A stretch of 64,000 nt of DNA, taken from Enterobacter sp. RHBSTW-00994 (GTDB lineage Bacteria; Pseudomonadota; Gammaproteobacteria; Enterobacterales; Enterobacteriaceae). The DNA is taken from the NCBI RefSeq assembly GCF_013782625.1, contig NZ_CP056199.1, positions 3,862,588 to 3,926,587 of the forward strand, in the 5' to 3' direction. Each line of letters opens with the position of its first letter. The stretch's first letter is position 1. Below, piece by piece: positions 21,294 to 31,486 of the stretch. A program made the position numbers and the translations under genes. The notes beneath the pieces were generated by a model that saw only the letters and a program-made list of their open reading frames with translations, did no database searches and had not been told where the DNA came from.

Positions 21294-22001
21294 ATGTCCC
21301 GTAATTTCTCTCTCGCGGTCGCCTTTCTGACGACGGCGCTCTCAGGCCATGCTCTGGCTGATGGTATCAACAGTTTCTCTCAGGCCAAAACTGCGGGCGT
21401 TAAGGTCAATGCCGACGTACCGGGCGATTTCTATTGTGGTTGCAAGATCAACTGGCAAGGTAAAAAAGGGGTCGTAGACCTCACGTCCTGCGGCTATAAA
21501 GTGCGTAAAAACGAGAACCGCGCCAGCCGTATTGAGTGGGAACATGTGGTTCCGGCATGGCAGTTCGGCCACCAGCGCCAGTGCTGGCAGGATGGCGGAC
21601 GTAAAAACTGCGCCAAAGATCCCGTTTATCGTCAGATAGAAAGCGACATGCACAATCTGCAACCCGCCGTGGGCGAGGTTAATGGTGATCGCGGCAACTT
21701 CATGTACAGCCAGTGGAACGGTGGCGAAGGCCAGTACGGACAGTGTGCCATGAAGATCGACTTTAAAGAGAAAGTCGCCGAACCACCTGCTCGCGCACGT
21801 GGCAGTATTGCCCGCACTTACTTCTACATGCGCGACCGTTACAACCTTACCCTCTCTCGCCAGCAGACACAGCTCTTTAACGCCTGGGACAAACAATACC
21901 CGGTGACGGAATGGGAATGTCAGCGCGACGATCGCATCGCCAAAGTACAGGGAAATCATAACCCTTACGTCCAGCGGGCTTGCCAGGCACAAAAGAGCTA
22001 A
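21294..22001 (+). CDS. endA: Periplasmic endonuclease I
   Basis: Periplasmic double-strand-specific DNA endonuclease of 235 residues. A signal peptide ends around SGHALA. The beta-beta-alpha metal nuclease core contains [11 protein letters not shown] and the segment [16 protein letters not shown]. The first two cysteines lie in FYCGCK. The start at 21294 was chosen over an in-frame start 57 bases upstream because it gives a proper signal peptide and the E. coli length. Confidence 0.96.
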   Translation: MSRNFSLAVAFLTTALSGHALADGINSFSQAKTAGVKVNADVPGDFYCGCKINWQGKKGVVDLTSCGYKVRKNENRASRIEWEHVVPAWQFGHQRQCWQDGGRKNCAKDPVYRQIESDMHNLQPAVGEVNGDRGNFMYSQWNGGEGQYGQCAMKIDFKEKVAEPPARARGSIARTYFYMRDRYNLTLSRQQTQLFNAWDKQYPVTEWECQRDDRIAKVQGNHNPYVQRACQAQKS

Positions 22002-22053
22002 CCTACACTAGCGGCAATTGGCATACACCGCATGACACATGGAATTTCTGACT

Positions 22054-22785
22054 ATGCGCACTCCTCGCATCTACCACCCTGAACTGATTAATGTCGGCCG
22101 CGAAATCGCCCTGTCTGACGAAGCGGCTAACCACGTTGGCCGCGTTCTGCGTATGGGCGCAGGCCAGGCGATTCAGCTGTTTGACGGCTCTAATCAGGTT
22201 TTCAACGCTGAAATTACGCGGGCCGATAAAAAAAGCGTGCACGTTAAGGTGCTGCATGGCGAAGTGGACGATCGTGAATCCCCCCTGCACATTCATTTGG
22301 GCCAGGTGATGTCGCGCGGCGAAAAGATGGAATTCACCATTCAGAAATCCATTGAGCTCGGTGTAAGCCTCATTACGCCACTTTTTTCTGAGCGTTGTGG
22401 GGTTAAACTGGATGCTGAACGTCTGAATAAAAAGATCCAGCAGTGGCAAAAAATCGCCATTGCCGCTTGTGAACAGAGTGGCCGTAACCGTATTCCAGAG
22501 ATCCGTCCGGCAATGGCTCTGGAAGACTGGTGCGCTGAAGAGGAGAGTGGGCTTAAGCTCAATCTTCACCCGCGCGCCAGCGCCAGCATCAATACGCTGC
22601 CGCTGCCCGTAGAGCGCGTGCGTTTGCTTATTGGCCCGGAAGGCGGCCTGTCAGCTGACGAAATTGCCATGACGGCACGTTATGCGTTTACTGATATTCT
22701 GTTGGGACCTCGCGTTCTGCGCACTGAGACCACGGCACTCACGGCCATAACCGCGCTACAGGTACGGTTTGGCGATCTGGGTTGA
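22054..22785 (+). CDS. rsmE: 16S rRNA (uracil1498-N3)-methyltransferase
   Basis: SPOUT-class methyltransferase that modifies U1498 of 16S rRNA. It has 243 residues, with an N-terminal PUA-like domain (NHVGRVLRM) and a C-terminal trefoil knot. The SAM loop is [14 protein letters not shown] and the last knot strand is [16 protein letters not shown]. The start MRTPRIYHP matches E. coli. gshB follows after 31 bases on the same strand. Confidence 0.97.
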   Translation: MRTPRIYHPELINVGREIALSDEAANHVGRVLRMGAGQAIQLFDGSNQVFNAEITRADKKSVHVKVLHGEVDDRESPLHIHLGQVMSRGEKMEFTIQKSIELGVSLITPLFSERCGVKLDAERLNKKIQQWQKIAIAACEQSGRNRIPEIRPAMALEDWCAEEESGLKLNLHPRASASINTLPLPVERVRLLIGPEGGLSADEIAMTARYAFTDILLGPRVLRTETTALTAITALQVRFGDLG

Positions 22786-22816
22786 AGCAAAGCCTGACCC
22801 ATTAACGGAGAAGAAC

Positions 22817-23764
22817 ATGATCAAGCTCGGCATCGTGATGGACCCCATCGCAAACATTAACATCAAGAAAGATTCCAGCTTCGCTATGCTGCTGGAAGCG
22901 CAGCGTCGTGGTTATGAACTCCACTATATGGAGATGAACGATCTTTATCTGATCAACGGTGAAGCCCGGGCACGCACCCGCATCGTTAACGTCGAGCAAA
23001 ACTACGACAAATGGTACGAATTCGGCACAGAGCAAGATATCCAACTGGCCGATCTCGATGTGATCCTGATGCGTAAAGATCCGCCGTTCGATACCGAATT
23101 TATCTACTGCACCTATATTCTTGAGCGTGCAGAAGAAAAAGGCACACTTATTGTCAACAAGCCGCAGAGCCTGCGCGATTGTAACGAGAAACTCTACACC
23201 GCCTGGTTCTCCGACCTGACGCCAGAAACGCTAGTGACCCGCAGCAAAGCACAGTTGAAAGAATTCTGGCAGAAGCACGGCGATATCATCATGAAACCGC
23301 TGGACGGCATGGGTGGCGCGTCTATTTTCCGCGTGAAAGAGAGCGACCCAAACATCGGCGTGATCGCCGAAACGCTGACCGAGTTGGGAACCCGTTACTG
23401 TATGGCGCAGAACTATCTGCCGGCCATCGTAGAGGGTGATAAACGTGTTCTGGTGGTGGATGGTGAGCCAGTCCCTTATTGCCTGGCACGTATTCCTCAG
23501 GGTGGTGAAACCCGTGGTAACCTGGCAGCCGGTGGCCGTGGCGAACCCCGTCCGTTGACCGAAAGCGACTGGGAGATCGCCCGCCGCGTCGGACCAACGC
23601 TCAAAGCCAAAGGTCTGATCTTTGTCGGACTGGACATTATTGGTGATCGTCTGACCGAAGTGAACGTCACCAGCCCAACCTGTATTCGCGAAATCGAAGC
23701 CGAATTCCCGATCTCGATCACCGGTATGCTGATGGACGCCATCGAAAAACGTTTACAGAAATAA
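22817..23764 (+). CDS. gshB: Glutathione synthetase
   Basis: ATP-grasp ligase joining gamma-glutamylcysteine and glycine to make glutathione. It has 315 residues. It starts MIKLGIVMDPI as in E. coli, and has the ATP-grasp loop KPLDGMGGASIF and the substrate/metal segment FVGLDIIGDRLTEVNVTSPT. It has a good AGAAGAA-type ribosome site. A terminator follows. Confidence 0.98.
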   Translation: MIKLGIVMDPIANINIKKDSSFAMLLEAQRRGYELHYMEMNDLYLINGEARARTRIVNVEQNYDKWYEFGTEQDIQLADLDVILMRKDPPFDTEFIYCTYILERAEEKGTLIVNKPQSLRDCNEKLYTAWFSDLTPETLVTRSKAQLKEFWQKHGDIIMKPLDGMGGASIFRVKESDPNIGVIAETLTELGTRYCMAQNYLPAIVEGDKRVLVVDGEPVPYCLARIPQGGETRGNLAAGGRGEPRPLTESDWEIARRVGPTLKAKGLIFVGLDIIGDRLTEVNVTSPTCIREIEAEFPISITGMLMDAIEKRLQK

Positions 23765-23782
23765 CCTACCAATACTATTAGT

Positions 23783-23826
23783 GACAGCGTCAGAGTTTGT
23801 ACGCATACTGGACGCTGTCGCTTTTT
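23783..23826 (+). terminator. Terminator after gshB
   Basis: GACAGCGTC pairs with GACGCTGTC across a 19-base loop and is followed by GC then T5. It lies 18 bases past gshB and separates it from yqgE. Confidence 0.75.
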
Positions 23827-23851
23827 AAACCAGGAAACAGAACCTCTGACA

Positions 23852-24412
23852 ATGAATTTACAGCATCACTTTCTTATTGCCATGCCTGCTCTCCAGGATC
23901 CCATTTTCCGCCGCTCCGTTGTCTATATTTGCGAATACAGTGAAGACGGTGCTATGGGGATTATCATTAATAAGCCGCTGGAAAACCTGCAGATTGATGG
24001 AATTCTGGACAAACTCAAAATCACTACGGAAGAACGTATCCCGGAAGTCCGTCTTGATAAGCCGGTGATGTTAGGTGGGCCTCTTGCAGAAGATCGCGGT
24101 TTTATACTGCATACGCCGCCAGGATTTTCTTCCAGTATTCGAATTTCAGATAACACGGTGATCACCACATCTCGCGATGTGCTCGAAACGCTGGGTACTG
24201 CGAAGCAGCCTTCTGAAGTGTTGGTTGCCCTGGGTTACTCCTCCTGGGAAAAAGGCCAGTTGGAACAAGAGATCCTCGACAACGCCTGGCTTACCGCACC
24301 TGCTGACCTGAATATTCTGTTTAAAACGCCGATCGCCGATCGCTGGCGGGATGCAGCAAAACTCATTGGCATTGATATCCAGACAATGCCTGGCGTTGCG
24401 GGACATGCATAA
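23852..24412 (+). CDS. yqgE: YqgE/AlgH family protein (UPF0301)
   Basis: A 186-residue conserved protein with the family's N-terminal HFLIAMP segment, followed by an [19 protein letters not shown] stretch and VMLGGPL. The P. aeruginosa relative AlgH influences alginate production, but the biochemical role is unknown. Its stop codon shares one base with the ruvX start (TAATG), so the two are translationally coupled, the usual pairing in enterobacteria. Confidence 0.95.
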   Translation: MNLQHHFLIAMPALQDPIFRRSVVYICEYSEDGAMGIIINKPLENLQIDGILDKLKITTEERIPEVRLDKPVMLGGPLAEDRGFILHTPPGFSSSIRISDNTVITTSRDVLETLGTAKQPSEVLVALGYSSWEKGQLEQEILDNAWLTAPADLNILFKTPIADRWRDAAKLIGIDIQTMPGVAGHA

Positions 24413-24828
24413 TGAGCGGAACACTTCTCGCCTTTGATTTTGGAACGAAAAGTATTGGCGTGGCGATCGGTCAGCGCATCACCGGAACGGCACGTCCACT
24501 TACAGCCTTGAAAGCGAACGATGGCACGCCAGACTGGACGTTGATCGAGCGTCTGCTCAAGGAATGGCAACCGGATGACGTGATTGTCGGACTCCCGCTT
24601 AATATGGATGGCACTGAGCAACCGCTTACCGCCCGCGCGCGAAAATTCGCCAATAAAATCCATGGCCGTTTTGGTGTTTCGGTGAAACTGCACGATGAAC
24701 GACTGAGTACCGTTGAAGCGCGTGCTGGCCTGTTTGAGCATGGTGGTTTCAGAGCGCTTAACAAAGGCAGCATCGACTCCGCCTCAGCGGTGATTATTCT
24801 TGAAAGCTACTTCGATCAGGGTTACTAG
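24412..24828 (+). CDS. ruvX: YqgF/RuvX Holliday-junction resolvase-like protein
   Basis: RNase H-fold protein of 138 residues involved in 16S rRNA 5'-end maturation in E. coli (YqgF). The N-terminal acidic motif is [15 protein letters not shown], followed by VGLPLNMDG and the terminal D of [12 protein letters not shown]. Its 3' end overlaps the 3' end of the convergent regulator gene by 35 bases. Confidence 0.95.
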   Translation: MSGTLLAFDFGTKSIGVAIGQRITGTARPLTALKANDGTPDWTLIERLLKEWQPDDVIVGLPLNMDGTEQPLTARARKFANKIHGRFGVSVKLHDERLSTVEARAGLFEHGGFRALNKGSIDSASAVIILESYFDQGY

Positions 24829-25543
24829 CCTCTACTGATTTGCCCGCGAGTTCGGGCATTTCCAGCAGTTTACCGTTAAGCGTCATCAATTCCTGAAGGC
24901 GATCCTTTACGATCGCGTCATCAACCTCCCACATTCCGGCAAAGGCGAGCGCGGCATGATGTGCGCCGACGGGCTGCGCCATTGAGACTTCGCCATCATC
25001 ATGATGCCAGATAACGTGGCCTGTTTTACGTTGTTGCTCGATATGGGGCGCAAGGTTCAGCCATTGTTCGCTCGTAAAGCGAGGCTTCAATTGTTCATCG
25101 CTTTCAGCTGCCAATAACGACATACCAATGACTGACTGCCAGGCCGGTAACATTCGGTAGCCAGCCAGCGCCTGCGTCGTTTGACTGCCAGGCACTGAGT
25201 GCCAGATGTAGATAATCTGATCTTCCCACAGCACGCCCAGTGCGACGACGATATCGCGCGGAGCATGACGCTCAAGCATCGGCAGGGCGTGAGAAAAGAG
25301 TTCAGATCCGCGAATAGCCTGCGCAGCGAGGGCGTGAATACCCGGTCCAGGCAGATAGCGACGTTGTTCATCCTGCATCGTCAGACCAATCGACGCCATG
25401 GTCATCAACAAACGATTCGCGCGGGTGGTATTTATTCCCATCAGGCGGGCCAGCTCACGACAGCCAATAGCACGGCCACTGGACACCAGATACTGCAAGC
25501 AGCGAATACCGTCTATCAGGCTTTGATTCGGTTGTGATGACAT
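24794..25543 (-). CDS. IclR-type transcriptional regulator
   Basis: A 249-residue protein with an N-terminal winged helix ([19 protein letters not shown], then [18 protein letters not shown]). A C-terminal ligand-binding domain of IclR type follows ([39 protein letters not shown]). Family members are usually local or catabolic regulators. No obvious regulated operon adjoins it, and the effector is unknown. It is absent from this spot in E. coli K-12. The last 11 codons overlap ruvX in the opposite direction. Confidence 0.8.
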   Translation of the reverse strand: MSSQPNQSLIDGIRCLQYLVSSGRAIGCRELARLMGINTTRANRLLMTMASIGLTMQDEQRRYLPGPGIHALAAQAIRGSELFSHALPMLERHAPRDIVVALGVLWEDQIIYIWHSVPGSQTTQALAGYRMLPAWQSVIGMSLLAAESDEQLKPRFTSEQWLNLAPHIEQQRKTGHVIWHHDDGEVSMAQPVGAHHAALAFAGMWEVDDAIVKDRLQELMTLNGKLLEMPELAGKSVEASNPDRSSFQE

Positions 25544-25630
25544 AGCGGGTTTCGTTTACCTGGAAGAATGAAAGCCAATTCTAACGCCGGAGAAAAAGGA
25601 TACAAGGCATCTCAGCGAGATACCTTACCT

Positions 25631-26614
25631 TTACTGAAGGCGTCCCTGCGCCCGGCGTTCTGCCTGGCTTTGGTCAAAATTTTGCATTCCCGCCTGTTGC
25701 CCCATCTGAATAACACCGGGAAGTTGCCAGGTTTTACCCTCACGAATCAGGTTTGCTGCCGCTGAGGTGTTCACTAACAATTCGTACAGCGCAACACGCC
25801 CTCCCTGAACATCGCGAACCAGCTTCTGCGCCAATACCGCACGTAAACTTCCCGCCAACTGACTGCGCACTGGATCTTTTTCCTGCGCCGGGAAGGTATC
25901 GACCAGACGCTCAATGGCCTGAGACGCCCCACGCGTATGCAGCGTTGCCAACACCAGATGCCCTGTCTCCGCCGCCGTGAGTGCCAAACGGATAGTTTCG
26001 CTGTCGCGCAGTTCCCCGAGTAAGATCACATCCGGGTCCTCTCGCAACGCACTGCGCAACGCCTCTGCAAACGATGTGCTGTGCTGGCCGATCTCCCGCT
26101 GCTGAATCAGGCAACGCTCACTCTGATAAATAAACTCAACGGGATCTTCCAGTGTCAGAATATGCCCATCGGCATGTTTATTGAGGTAGTCCACCATCGC
26201 GGCAAGTGTTGTGGATTTACCACTCCCCGTTGCCCCCGTGACCAGAATCAGGCCATTGTCACTGGATAACAGTTCGGGCAGTGCACGTGGTACGCCAAGC
26301 GCTGACAATACCGGGCAGGCAAGAGGCAAGAGCCGCAAAGTCATTGAGACACCGTTAATATGCACAAAAGCACTGCCACGCAAACGCTGTTGACTGGCGA
26401 GCGTAACCGCAAAATCAACCTGACCATTCGCCCACCAGATGCCCTGCTGCTCGTCGGTTAACCAGGTTTTCAATAGCGCGTCAACGTTCGGTGATGGGAA
26501 TGGCGCAGGCTCCAGCTTGCCCAATCGCCTCCATCGCGGAGGGGAATCACTGCACAGGTGTAGATCCGACACGTTATGCTTTACACTAAGCGCCACAATT
26601 TCTTCCATATCCAT
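25631..26614 (-). CDS. yggR: PilT-like ATPase YggR
   Basis: Secretion/twitching-type hexameric ATPase of 327 residues, resembling PilT, the pilus retraction motor. It has Walker A GATGSGKSTT, the Asp box (LTLEDPVE), Walker B DVILLGELRDSET and the His box (GHLVLATLHTRGA). No other type IV pilus genes adjoin, so its partner is unknown. The start at 26614 gives the E. coli length; a longer frame exists. It is divergent from yggS, with 18 bases between starts. Confidence 0.93.
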   Translation of the reverse strand: MDMEEIVALSVKHNVSDLHLCSDSPPRWRRLGKLEPAPFPSPNVDALLKTWLTDEQQGIWWANGQVDFAVTLASQQRLRGSAFVHINGVSMTLRLLPLACPVLSALGVPRALPELLSSDNGLILVTGATGSGKSTTLAAMVDYLNKHADGHILTLEDPVEFIYQSERCLIQQREIGQHSTSFAEALRSALREDPDVILLGELRDSETIRLALTAAETGHLVLATLHTRGASQAIERLVDTFPAQEKDPVRSQLAGSLRAVLAQKLVRDVQGGRVALYELLVNTSAAANLIREGKTWQLPGVIQMGQQAGMQNFDQSQAERRAQGRLQ

Positions 26615-26632
26615 ACATGACTCCTCGGAATA

Positions 26633-27337
26633 ATGAACGACATTGCGCATAACCTGGCACAGGTCCGGGACAAAATCTCAGCCGCTGCAACACGTTGCGG
26701 TCGTGCTTCAGAAGAAGTTACGTTGCTTGCAGTCAGTAAAACCAAGCCTGCGAGCGCCATCGCAGAAGCGATCGATGCAGGTCATCGCGCATTTGGTGAA
26801 AACTACGTGCAGGAAGGTGTGGACAAGATTCGCTATTTCCAGGAATTGGGGAATGCGGAACTGCAATGGCACTTTATTGGCCCGTTGCAGTCGAACAAAA
26901 GTCGTCTGGTGGCTGAGCATTTCGACTGGTGTCATACCATCGACCGTCTGCGTATTGCCACGCGTCTTAGCGAGCAACGCCCGATGGACAAAAAACCACT
27001 TAACGTTCTGATTCAAATTAACATTAGTGATGAAAACAGTAAGTCCGGTATTGCGCTCACTGAGCTGAATGCCCTGGCGGAAGAGGTCGCTAAACTGCCA
27101 GGACTTACCCTGCGCGGGTTAATGGCTATCCCTGCACCAGAACCGAATTACGACAGGCAGTTTGCCGTCGCACAGCAAATGGCTGTAGCATTTGAAGCGC
27201 TTAAAGCGCGCTATGCAACGGTAGACACGCTTTCACTGGGCATGTCGGATGATATGGAAGCCGCTATTGCGGCAGGCAGCACTATGGTGCGCATTGGCAC
27301 TGCGATTTTCGGTGCGCGCGATTACTCCCCAAAATAA
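26633..27337 (+). CDS. yggS: PLP homeostasis protein YggS (PLPBP)
   Basis: Alanine-racemase-fold protein that binds pyridoxal phosphate and helps maintain PLP and amino-acid balance without known enzymatic activity. It has 234 residues. The PLP lysine lies in LAVSKTKPA, and GENYVQEG, HFIGPLQSNK and SLGMSDDMEAAI are all family signatures. It leads the yggS-yggT-yggU-rdgB-hemW operon. Confidence 0.97.
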   Translation: MNDIAHNLAQVRDKISAAATRCGRASEEVTLLAVSKTKPASAIAEAIDAGHRAFGENYVQEGVDKIRYFQELGNAELQWHFIGPLQSNKSRLVAEHFDWCHTIDRLRIATRLSEQRPMDKKPLNVLIQINISDENSKSGIALTELNALAEEVAKLPGLTLRGLMAIPAPEPNYDRQFAVAQQMAVAFEALKARYATVDTLSLGMSDDMEAAIAAGSTMVRIGTAIFGARDYSPK

Positions 27338-27355
27338 GGAAAACTGAGGAACGCC

Positions 27356-27922
27356 ATGAAGACGTTGACTTTCCTGCTTTCAACGGTCATTGAACTGTAT
27401 ACGATGGCACTTTTGCTGCGCGTCTGGATGCAGTGGGCTCGTTGTGATTTTTATAATCCCTTCTCGCAGTTTGTCGTGAAGATCACGCAACCTGTTGTGG
27501 GGCCGCTGCGTCGCATTATTCCTGCAATGGGCCCGATTGATAGTTCCTCATTACTGGTCGCGTTCATTCTTAGCGTGATCAAAGCCATTACCCTGTTTAT
27601 GGTCATCACCTTCCAGCCGATTATCTGGATCGCCGCCGTACTGATTTTAGTCAAAACGGTCGGCTTGCTGATTTTCTGGGTACTGCTGGTAATGGCCATT
27701 ATGAGCTGGGTCAGCCAGGGACGAAGCCCGGTTGAATATGCGCTGATGCAACTCGCCGAGCCGTTGCTGCGCCCAATTCGCAACTTGCTGCCTTCTATGG
27801 GCGGAATCGACTTCTCACCGATGATCCTGGTGCTGTTGCTGTATGTCATCAACATGGGGATCGCCGAGCTGTTACAGTCTACGGGTGACATGCTGTTGCC
27901 GGGGCTGTGGATGGCATTATGA
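27356..27922 (+). CDS. yggT: YggT family membrane protein
   Basis: A 188-residue integral membrane protein with two copies of the YGGT domain. The first is around residues 10-90 ([18 protein letters not shown]) and the second around 100-180 ([18 protein letters not shown]). Each has a P-L-R-R/P-I-R segment after a hydrophobic hairpin. E. coli YggT has been linked to osmotic-shock tolerance. Its stop overlaps the yggU start by 4 bases (ATGA). Confidence 0.94.
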   Translation: MKTLTFLLSTVIELYTMALLLRVWMQWARCDFYNPFSQFVVKITQPVVGPLRRIIPAMGPIDSSSLLVAFILSVIKAITLFMVITFQPIIWIAAVLILVKTVGLLIFWVLLVMAIMSWVSQGRSPVEYALMQLAEPLLRPIRNLLPSMGGIDFSPMILVLLLYVINMGIAELLQSTGDMLLPGLWMAL

Positions 27923-28215
27923 GTGCAGTAAGCTCCTGCGCTGACGGGCTGGTTTTACGGCTGTATATTCAGCCTAAAGCCAGCCGTGATAGCATTGTTG
28001 GACTGCATGGCGACGAGTTAAAAGTCGCCATCACCGCGCCACCGGTTGACGGCCAGGCGAATGCGCATCTGACCAAATACCTCGCCAAACAGTTTCGTGT
28101 TGCCAAAAGTCAGGTCATCATTGAAAAGGGTGAACTAGGGCGACATAAACAGGTAAAAATCCTTAACCCGCAATCCATCCCGACAGAAGTCGCGGCTCTG
28201 AAAGAACAGGAATAA
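27919..28215 (+). CDS. yggU: YggU family protein (UPF0235/DUF167)
   Basis: A 98-residue small basic protein with the DUF167 core ([42 protein letters not shown]). The function is unknown. The start at 27919 was chosen for the ATGA overlap with yggT and for the family length; an in-frame start 12 bases upstream is open. Confidence 0.93.
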   Translation: MSAVSSCADGLVLRLYIQPKASRDSIVGLHGDELKVAITAPPVDGQANAHLTKYLAKQFRVAKSQVIIEKGELGRHKQVKILNPQSIPTEVAALKEQE

Positions 28216-28218
28216 ACA

Positions 28219-28812
28219 ATGCAGAAAGTTGTTCTCGCTACCGGTAATGCCGGTAAAGTGCGCGAGCTGGCCTCGCTGTTAAATGATTTTGGTCTGGATG
28301 TGGTTGCGCAGACTGAATTAGGCGTGGATTCCGCCGAAGAAACCGGACTGACGTTTATTGAAAACGCCATCCTGAAAGCGCGTCATGCCGCACAAGTGAC
28401 CGGCCTGCCCGCAATCGCCGACGACTCAGGTCTGGCCGTCGACGTTCTTGGCGGTGCGCCGGGGATCTACTCCGCGCGTTATTCCGGCGTGGATGCCACG
28501 GACCAGCAGAATCTGGAAAAACTGCTTGTTGCACTGAAAGACGTACCTGACGAAAAGCGTCAGGCGCAATTCCATTGCGTACTGGTCTATCTGCGTCACG
28601 CTGAAGATCCCACGCCCATCGTCTGCCACGGCAGTTGGCCGGGCGTGATTGCCCGCGAATCAGCAGGCAATGGCGGCTTTGGTTACGATCCTATTTTCTT
28701 TGTCCCATCTGAGGGCAAAACCGCTGCGGAACTGACCCGCGAAGAAAAAAGCGCCATCTCCCACCGTGGGCGCGCCTTAAAACTGTTACTGGAAACATTA
28801 CGTAATGGCTAA
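28219..28812 (+). CDS. rdgB: XTP/dITP pyrophosphatase
   Basis: Ham1-family house-cleaning enzyme that hydrolyses deaminated purine triphosphates (XTP, dITP) to keep them out of DNA. It has 197 residues, with the N-terminal [11 protein letters not shown] nucleotide loop. The catalytic acidic [20 protein letters not shown] and GGFGYDPIF segments are intact. It overlaps hemW by 8 bases. Confidence 0.97.
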   Translation: MQKVVLATGNAGKVRELASLLNDFGLDVVAQTELGVDSAEETGLTFIENAILKARHAAQVTGLPAIADDSGLAVDVLGGAPGIYSARYSGVDATDQQNLEKLLVALKDVPDEKRQAQFHCVLVYLRHAEDPTPIVCHGSWPGVIARESAGNGGFGYDPIFFVPSEGKTAAELTREEKSAISHRGRALKLLLETLRNG

Positions 28813-29953
28813 TTTGCCACCTTTAAGTCTTTACATTCACATTCCCTGGTGCGTGCAGAAATGCCCGTACTGCGATTTCAACTCGCATGCGCTGAAAGGC
28901 GAAGTACCGCACGATGACTATGTTCAGCATCTGTTAACCGATCTGGACACTGACGTGCCCTACGCGCAGGGACGCGAAGTTAAGACCATTTTTATTGGTG
29001 GTGGTACGCCGAGCCTGCTTTCAGGCCCGGCAATGCAAACGCTGCTGGATGGCGTGCGTGCGCGCCTGAACCTGGCAGACGATGCAGAAATCACGATGGA
29101 GGCGAATCCGGGAACCGTTGAAGCTGAGCGTTTCGTGGATTACCAGCGCGCAGGGGTGAACCGCATTTCCATCGGCGTGCAGAGTTTTAGTGAACCGAAG
29201 TTAAAACGCCTGGGTCGTATTCACGGCACGGAAGAGGCTAAGCGCGCGGCTCATCTGGCAACCGGACTTGGCCTGCGCAGCTTTAACCTTGATTTGATGC
29301 ACGGCCTGCCGGACCAGTCACTGGATGAGGCCCTTGACGACCTGCGACAGGCAATTGCGCTCAACCCGCCGCATCTCTCCTGGTATCAGCTAACTATTGA
29401 GCCAAACACGCTGTTTGGTTCGCGCCCCCCCGTCCTGCCTGATGACGATGCCCTGTGGGATATTTTCGAGCAAGGTCACCAGTTGCTGACGGAAGCCGGA
29501 TATCAACAGTACGAAACCTCTGCCTATGCAAAACCGGGCTACCAGTGTCAGCACAATCTGAACTACTGGCGCTTTGGCGATTATTTAGGAATTGGCTGTG
29601 GCGCACACGGAAAAGTGACGTTCCCGGATGGGCGCATTCTGCGTACCGCTAAGACGCGTCATCCACGCGGATATATGGAAGGGCGTTATCTGGAACGCAG
29701 TCACGATGTCGAAGTGGAAGATAAACCTTTTGAGTTCTTTATGAACCGTTTCCGCCTACTGGAAGCTGCGCCACGTGCAGAATTTACACGCTATACCGGC
29801 TTGCCGGAGTCAGTGATTCGCCCACAGATTGACGAAGCGCTGGCAAAAGGGTATCTCACGGAAAGCAATGAATACTGGCAGATCACCGAGCACGGAAAAC
29901 TGTTCTTAAACGCCCTTCTTGAGCTGTTCCTCGCCGAAGATCCTGAAAGCTGA
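28805..29953 (+). CDS. hemW: Heme chaperone HemW (radical SAM)
   Basis: Radical-SAM protein resembling coproporphyrinogen dehydrogenase HemN that acts as a heme chaperone. It has 382 residues. The iron-sulfur motif is C-V-Q-K-C-P-Y-C near residue 16. [16 protein letters not shown] and [10 protein letters not shown] follow, and the C-terminal HemN_C domain is complete. It is last in the yggS operon and is followed by a decayed DUF559 gene. Confidence 0.96.
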   Translation: MANLPPLSLYIHIPWCVQKCPYCDFNSHALKGEVPHDDYVQHLLTDLDTDVPYAQGREVKTIFIGGGTPSLLSGPAMQTLLDGVRARLNLADDAEITMEANPGTVEAERFVDYQRAGVNRISIGVQSFSEPKLKRLGRIHGTEEAKRAAHLATGLGLRSFNLDLMHGLPDQSLDEALDDLRQAIALNPPHLSWYQLTIEPNTLFGSRPPVLPDDDALWDIFEQGHQLLTEAGYQQYETSAYAKPGYQCQHNLNYWRFGDYLGIGCGAHGKVTFPDGRILRTAKTRHPRGYMEGRYLERSHDVEVEDKPFEFFMNRFRLLEAAPRAEFTRYTGLPESVIRPQIDEALAKGYLTESNEYWQITEHGKLFLNALLELFLAEDPES

Positions 29954-30009
29954 TTCAGGATTTTGCATCCCGTTCTGCTGGCTGAGGGAAAGGCTGGCAG
30001 AGTGTTGGA

Positions 30010-30360
30010 ATGGACATATCAAAACAACGCCGAAAACAAATGACGCCCGAAGAATTACGCCTCTGGTATTTACTCTGAGGCCGTCGCTTCTATGGGTACA
30101 AGTTTCGCCGCCAGATGCCGGTTGGCGCCTACATCGTGGATTTTCCTGTTTTAAGGCGAAGCTGATTATTGAGCGGGATGGAGGACAACATCAGGATGAA
30201 GAAGATTATGATTTGCGAAGAACTGCATTTTTAAAGGCAAACGGCTGGGATGTGATGCGGTTCTGGAATAACGAGTTCAGGGCGAACGAAGAAGAAGTCT
30301 TGCTGGTTATTTTGCAAAAATTGCAGAGCCTGATGCCCTGCCCCTCTCCCCATGAGAGAG
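30010..30360 (+). pseudogene. Decayed DUF559 (endonuclease-like) gene
   Basis: The translated fragments clearly match the DUF559 family, a PD-(D/E)xK/Vsr-like fold. A start MDISKQRRKQMTPEELRLW at 30010 meets an in-frame TGA at 30076-30078. The frame then resumes with GRRFYGYKFRRQMPVGAYIV. A lost base near 30145-30150 shifts it to CFKAKLIIERDGGQHQDE and GWDVMRFWNNEF. With two lesions it is non-functional as a single protein. Family members often sit as stray single genes near palindromic repeats, and a CCCTCTCCC palindrome with a GGGCATCAGGC tail overlaps its 3' end. Function of the intact family is not established. Confidence 0.8.
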
Positions 30361-30371
30361 GGTCAGGGGGC
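30330..30371. repeat. CCCTCTCC palindrome with GGGCATCAGGC tail
   Basis: Inverted repeat around a CCATGA centre (CCCTCTCC / GAGAGAGGG), preceded on its left by CCTGATGCCCTG. That is the reverse complement of the CAGGGCATCAGG that flanks the copy at 34874-34914, so the two copies are in opposite orientation. Confidence 0.6.
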
Positions 30372-30386
30372 CTGCGCGCAGAGATC

Positions 30387-31106
30387 TTACTTAAGCGTCC
30401 CCACCAGCGCCTTACGGCTGTCTTCCAGCGATACCACGCGTTTGCACACGTCTTTGCCAAACTGCTGGAAATCATCTTCCTGATTCTTCCATTCATTCTG
30501 GATAGAGGTCTGTAATCCACCCAGGCTGCCTAATACGCCCTGTAGCGGGTTACCACCACCTTTCAGCACCGCTTTTGCACCCATTTCGTTGATGCTGTCC
30601 TGCAAGATACCGCCCATAGCCTGATTCACCAGGGTTTGCCCATCGGCACGAACCTGATCAATCGCTTTGTAGTGGAACGTCAGGCCATCGCTGCGATGCT
30701 CAATAATCCGGTTCATCTGTTCTTTCAGCTGTTTGTCCAGCTTGGTCAGGCGAGTGCGCATATTGCTGCTCTCTCCCACCTCTTTGGTGATGATTTTATC
30801 CAGCGCAACACGGCTTTTTTCAACCCGGGTCAATGCGCCTTGATCAATCCACGGCAGTGCGGAGCGCAAGTCAGCCTGATAATCTTTTGCCTGCTCACGC
30901 TGTGCAGCACTCAGGTTGTACACCTTGCCGTTAAACGTGACGTTGCCATCTGGCGTAATCACCAGATCCCCGTTTTCGCCTTTAACCTGTACGTGCTGCG
31001 GATTCAACATCACGTCATCGCGTGGCGTGACGCTACATTTGTACTCCGCATGGGCGGTGAACACGGTTGCCATCAACCCGGCAGCCAGCAACGTTTTGCG
31101 CATCAT
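30387..31106 (-). CDS. yggN: YggN periplasmic protein (DUF2884)
   Basis: A 239-residue exported protein with a signal peptide (MMRKTLLAAGLMATVFTAHA) and a mature protein close to E. coli YggN, including GDLVITPDGNVTFNGK and the C-terminal FGKDVCKRVVSLEDSRKAL. Function unknown. The start was placed at the first M of MMRK because the open upstream extension would precede the signal peptide. It is downstream of trmB-yggL with a hairpin between. Confidence 0.92.
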   Translation of the reverse strand: MMRKTLLAAGLMATVFTAHAEYKCSVTPRDDVMLNPQHVQVKGENGDLVITPDGNVTFNGKVYNLSAAQREQAKDYQADLRSALPWIDQGALTRVEKSRVALDKIITKEVGESSNMRTRLTKLDKQLKEQMNRIIEHRSDGLTFHYKAIDQVRADGQTLVNQAMGGILQDSINEMGAKAVLKGGGNPLQGVLGSLGGLQTSIQNEWKNQEDDFQQFGKDVCKRVVSLEDSRKALVGTLK

Positions 31107-31127
31107 AAAAACTCCCTCAGACAAAAT

Positions 31128-31147
31128 GGGCCAGCTAATGCTGGCCC
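31128..31147 (-). terminator. Hairpin between yggL and yggN
   Basis: GGGCCAGC-TAAT-GCTGGCCC is a perfect 8-bp stem in the 53-base gap. On the minus strand it is followed by ATTTTG, so it may be a weak terminator or attenuator that lowers yggN expression. Confidence 0.55.
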
Positions 31148-31159
31148 GGTATTGCTTAC

Positions 31160-31486
31160 TTAGTCCCACCAAATATCGAAAAGTTCGCTGACACGAACAT
31201 CTTCGACTTTGCGGTTTTCAAGCCACTTGCGCACGGTTGCCTGATGTTCTTCAGTGCATTTACCGATTTCCTGCAGGCAAATCAGACCTTCCCATGCCAG
31301 GTAGCCACTGCCGTCAAACGCCAGTTTGTTCGGCTCAATCACTTCATCGATAAAGGCATCAACATCCTGATCGATTTGCTCTACGCTTGTCCCTTCCGGG
31401 AAACGCCATGCAATAGAGAACCCAACTTCCTGGAACTCCTCGATGTGCATTTTTTTACGCAGACGACGGCTACGGTTCTTTGCCAT
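31160..31486 (-). CDS. yggL: YggL family protein (DUF469)
   Basis: A 108-residue small protein with a very basic N-terminus ([14 protein letters not shown]) and the family motif WRFPEGTS, ending ELFDIWWD. E. coli YggL associates with the 50S ribosomal subunit. Its start overlaps the trmB stop by one base (TAATG), so translation is coupled. Confidence 0.94.
   Translation of the reverse strand: MAKNRSRRLRKKMHIEEFQEVGFSIAWRFPEGTSVEQIDQDVDAFIDEVIEPNKLAFDGSGYLAWEGLICLQEIGKCTEEHQATVRKWLENRKVEDVRVSELFDIWWD

Noticed and set aside
29919..30515. A 198-codon open frame from the end of hemW into yggN
   Set aside because: Only its middle matches DUF559; it is a mix of a hemW shadow, the 3' part of the decayed DUF559 gene and antisense yggN, so it is not a single gene.
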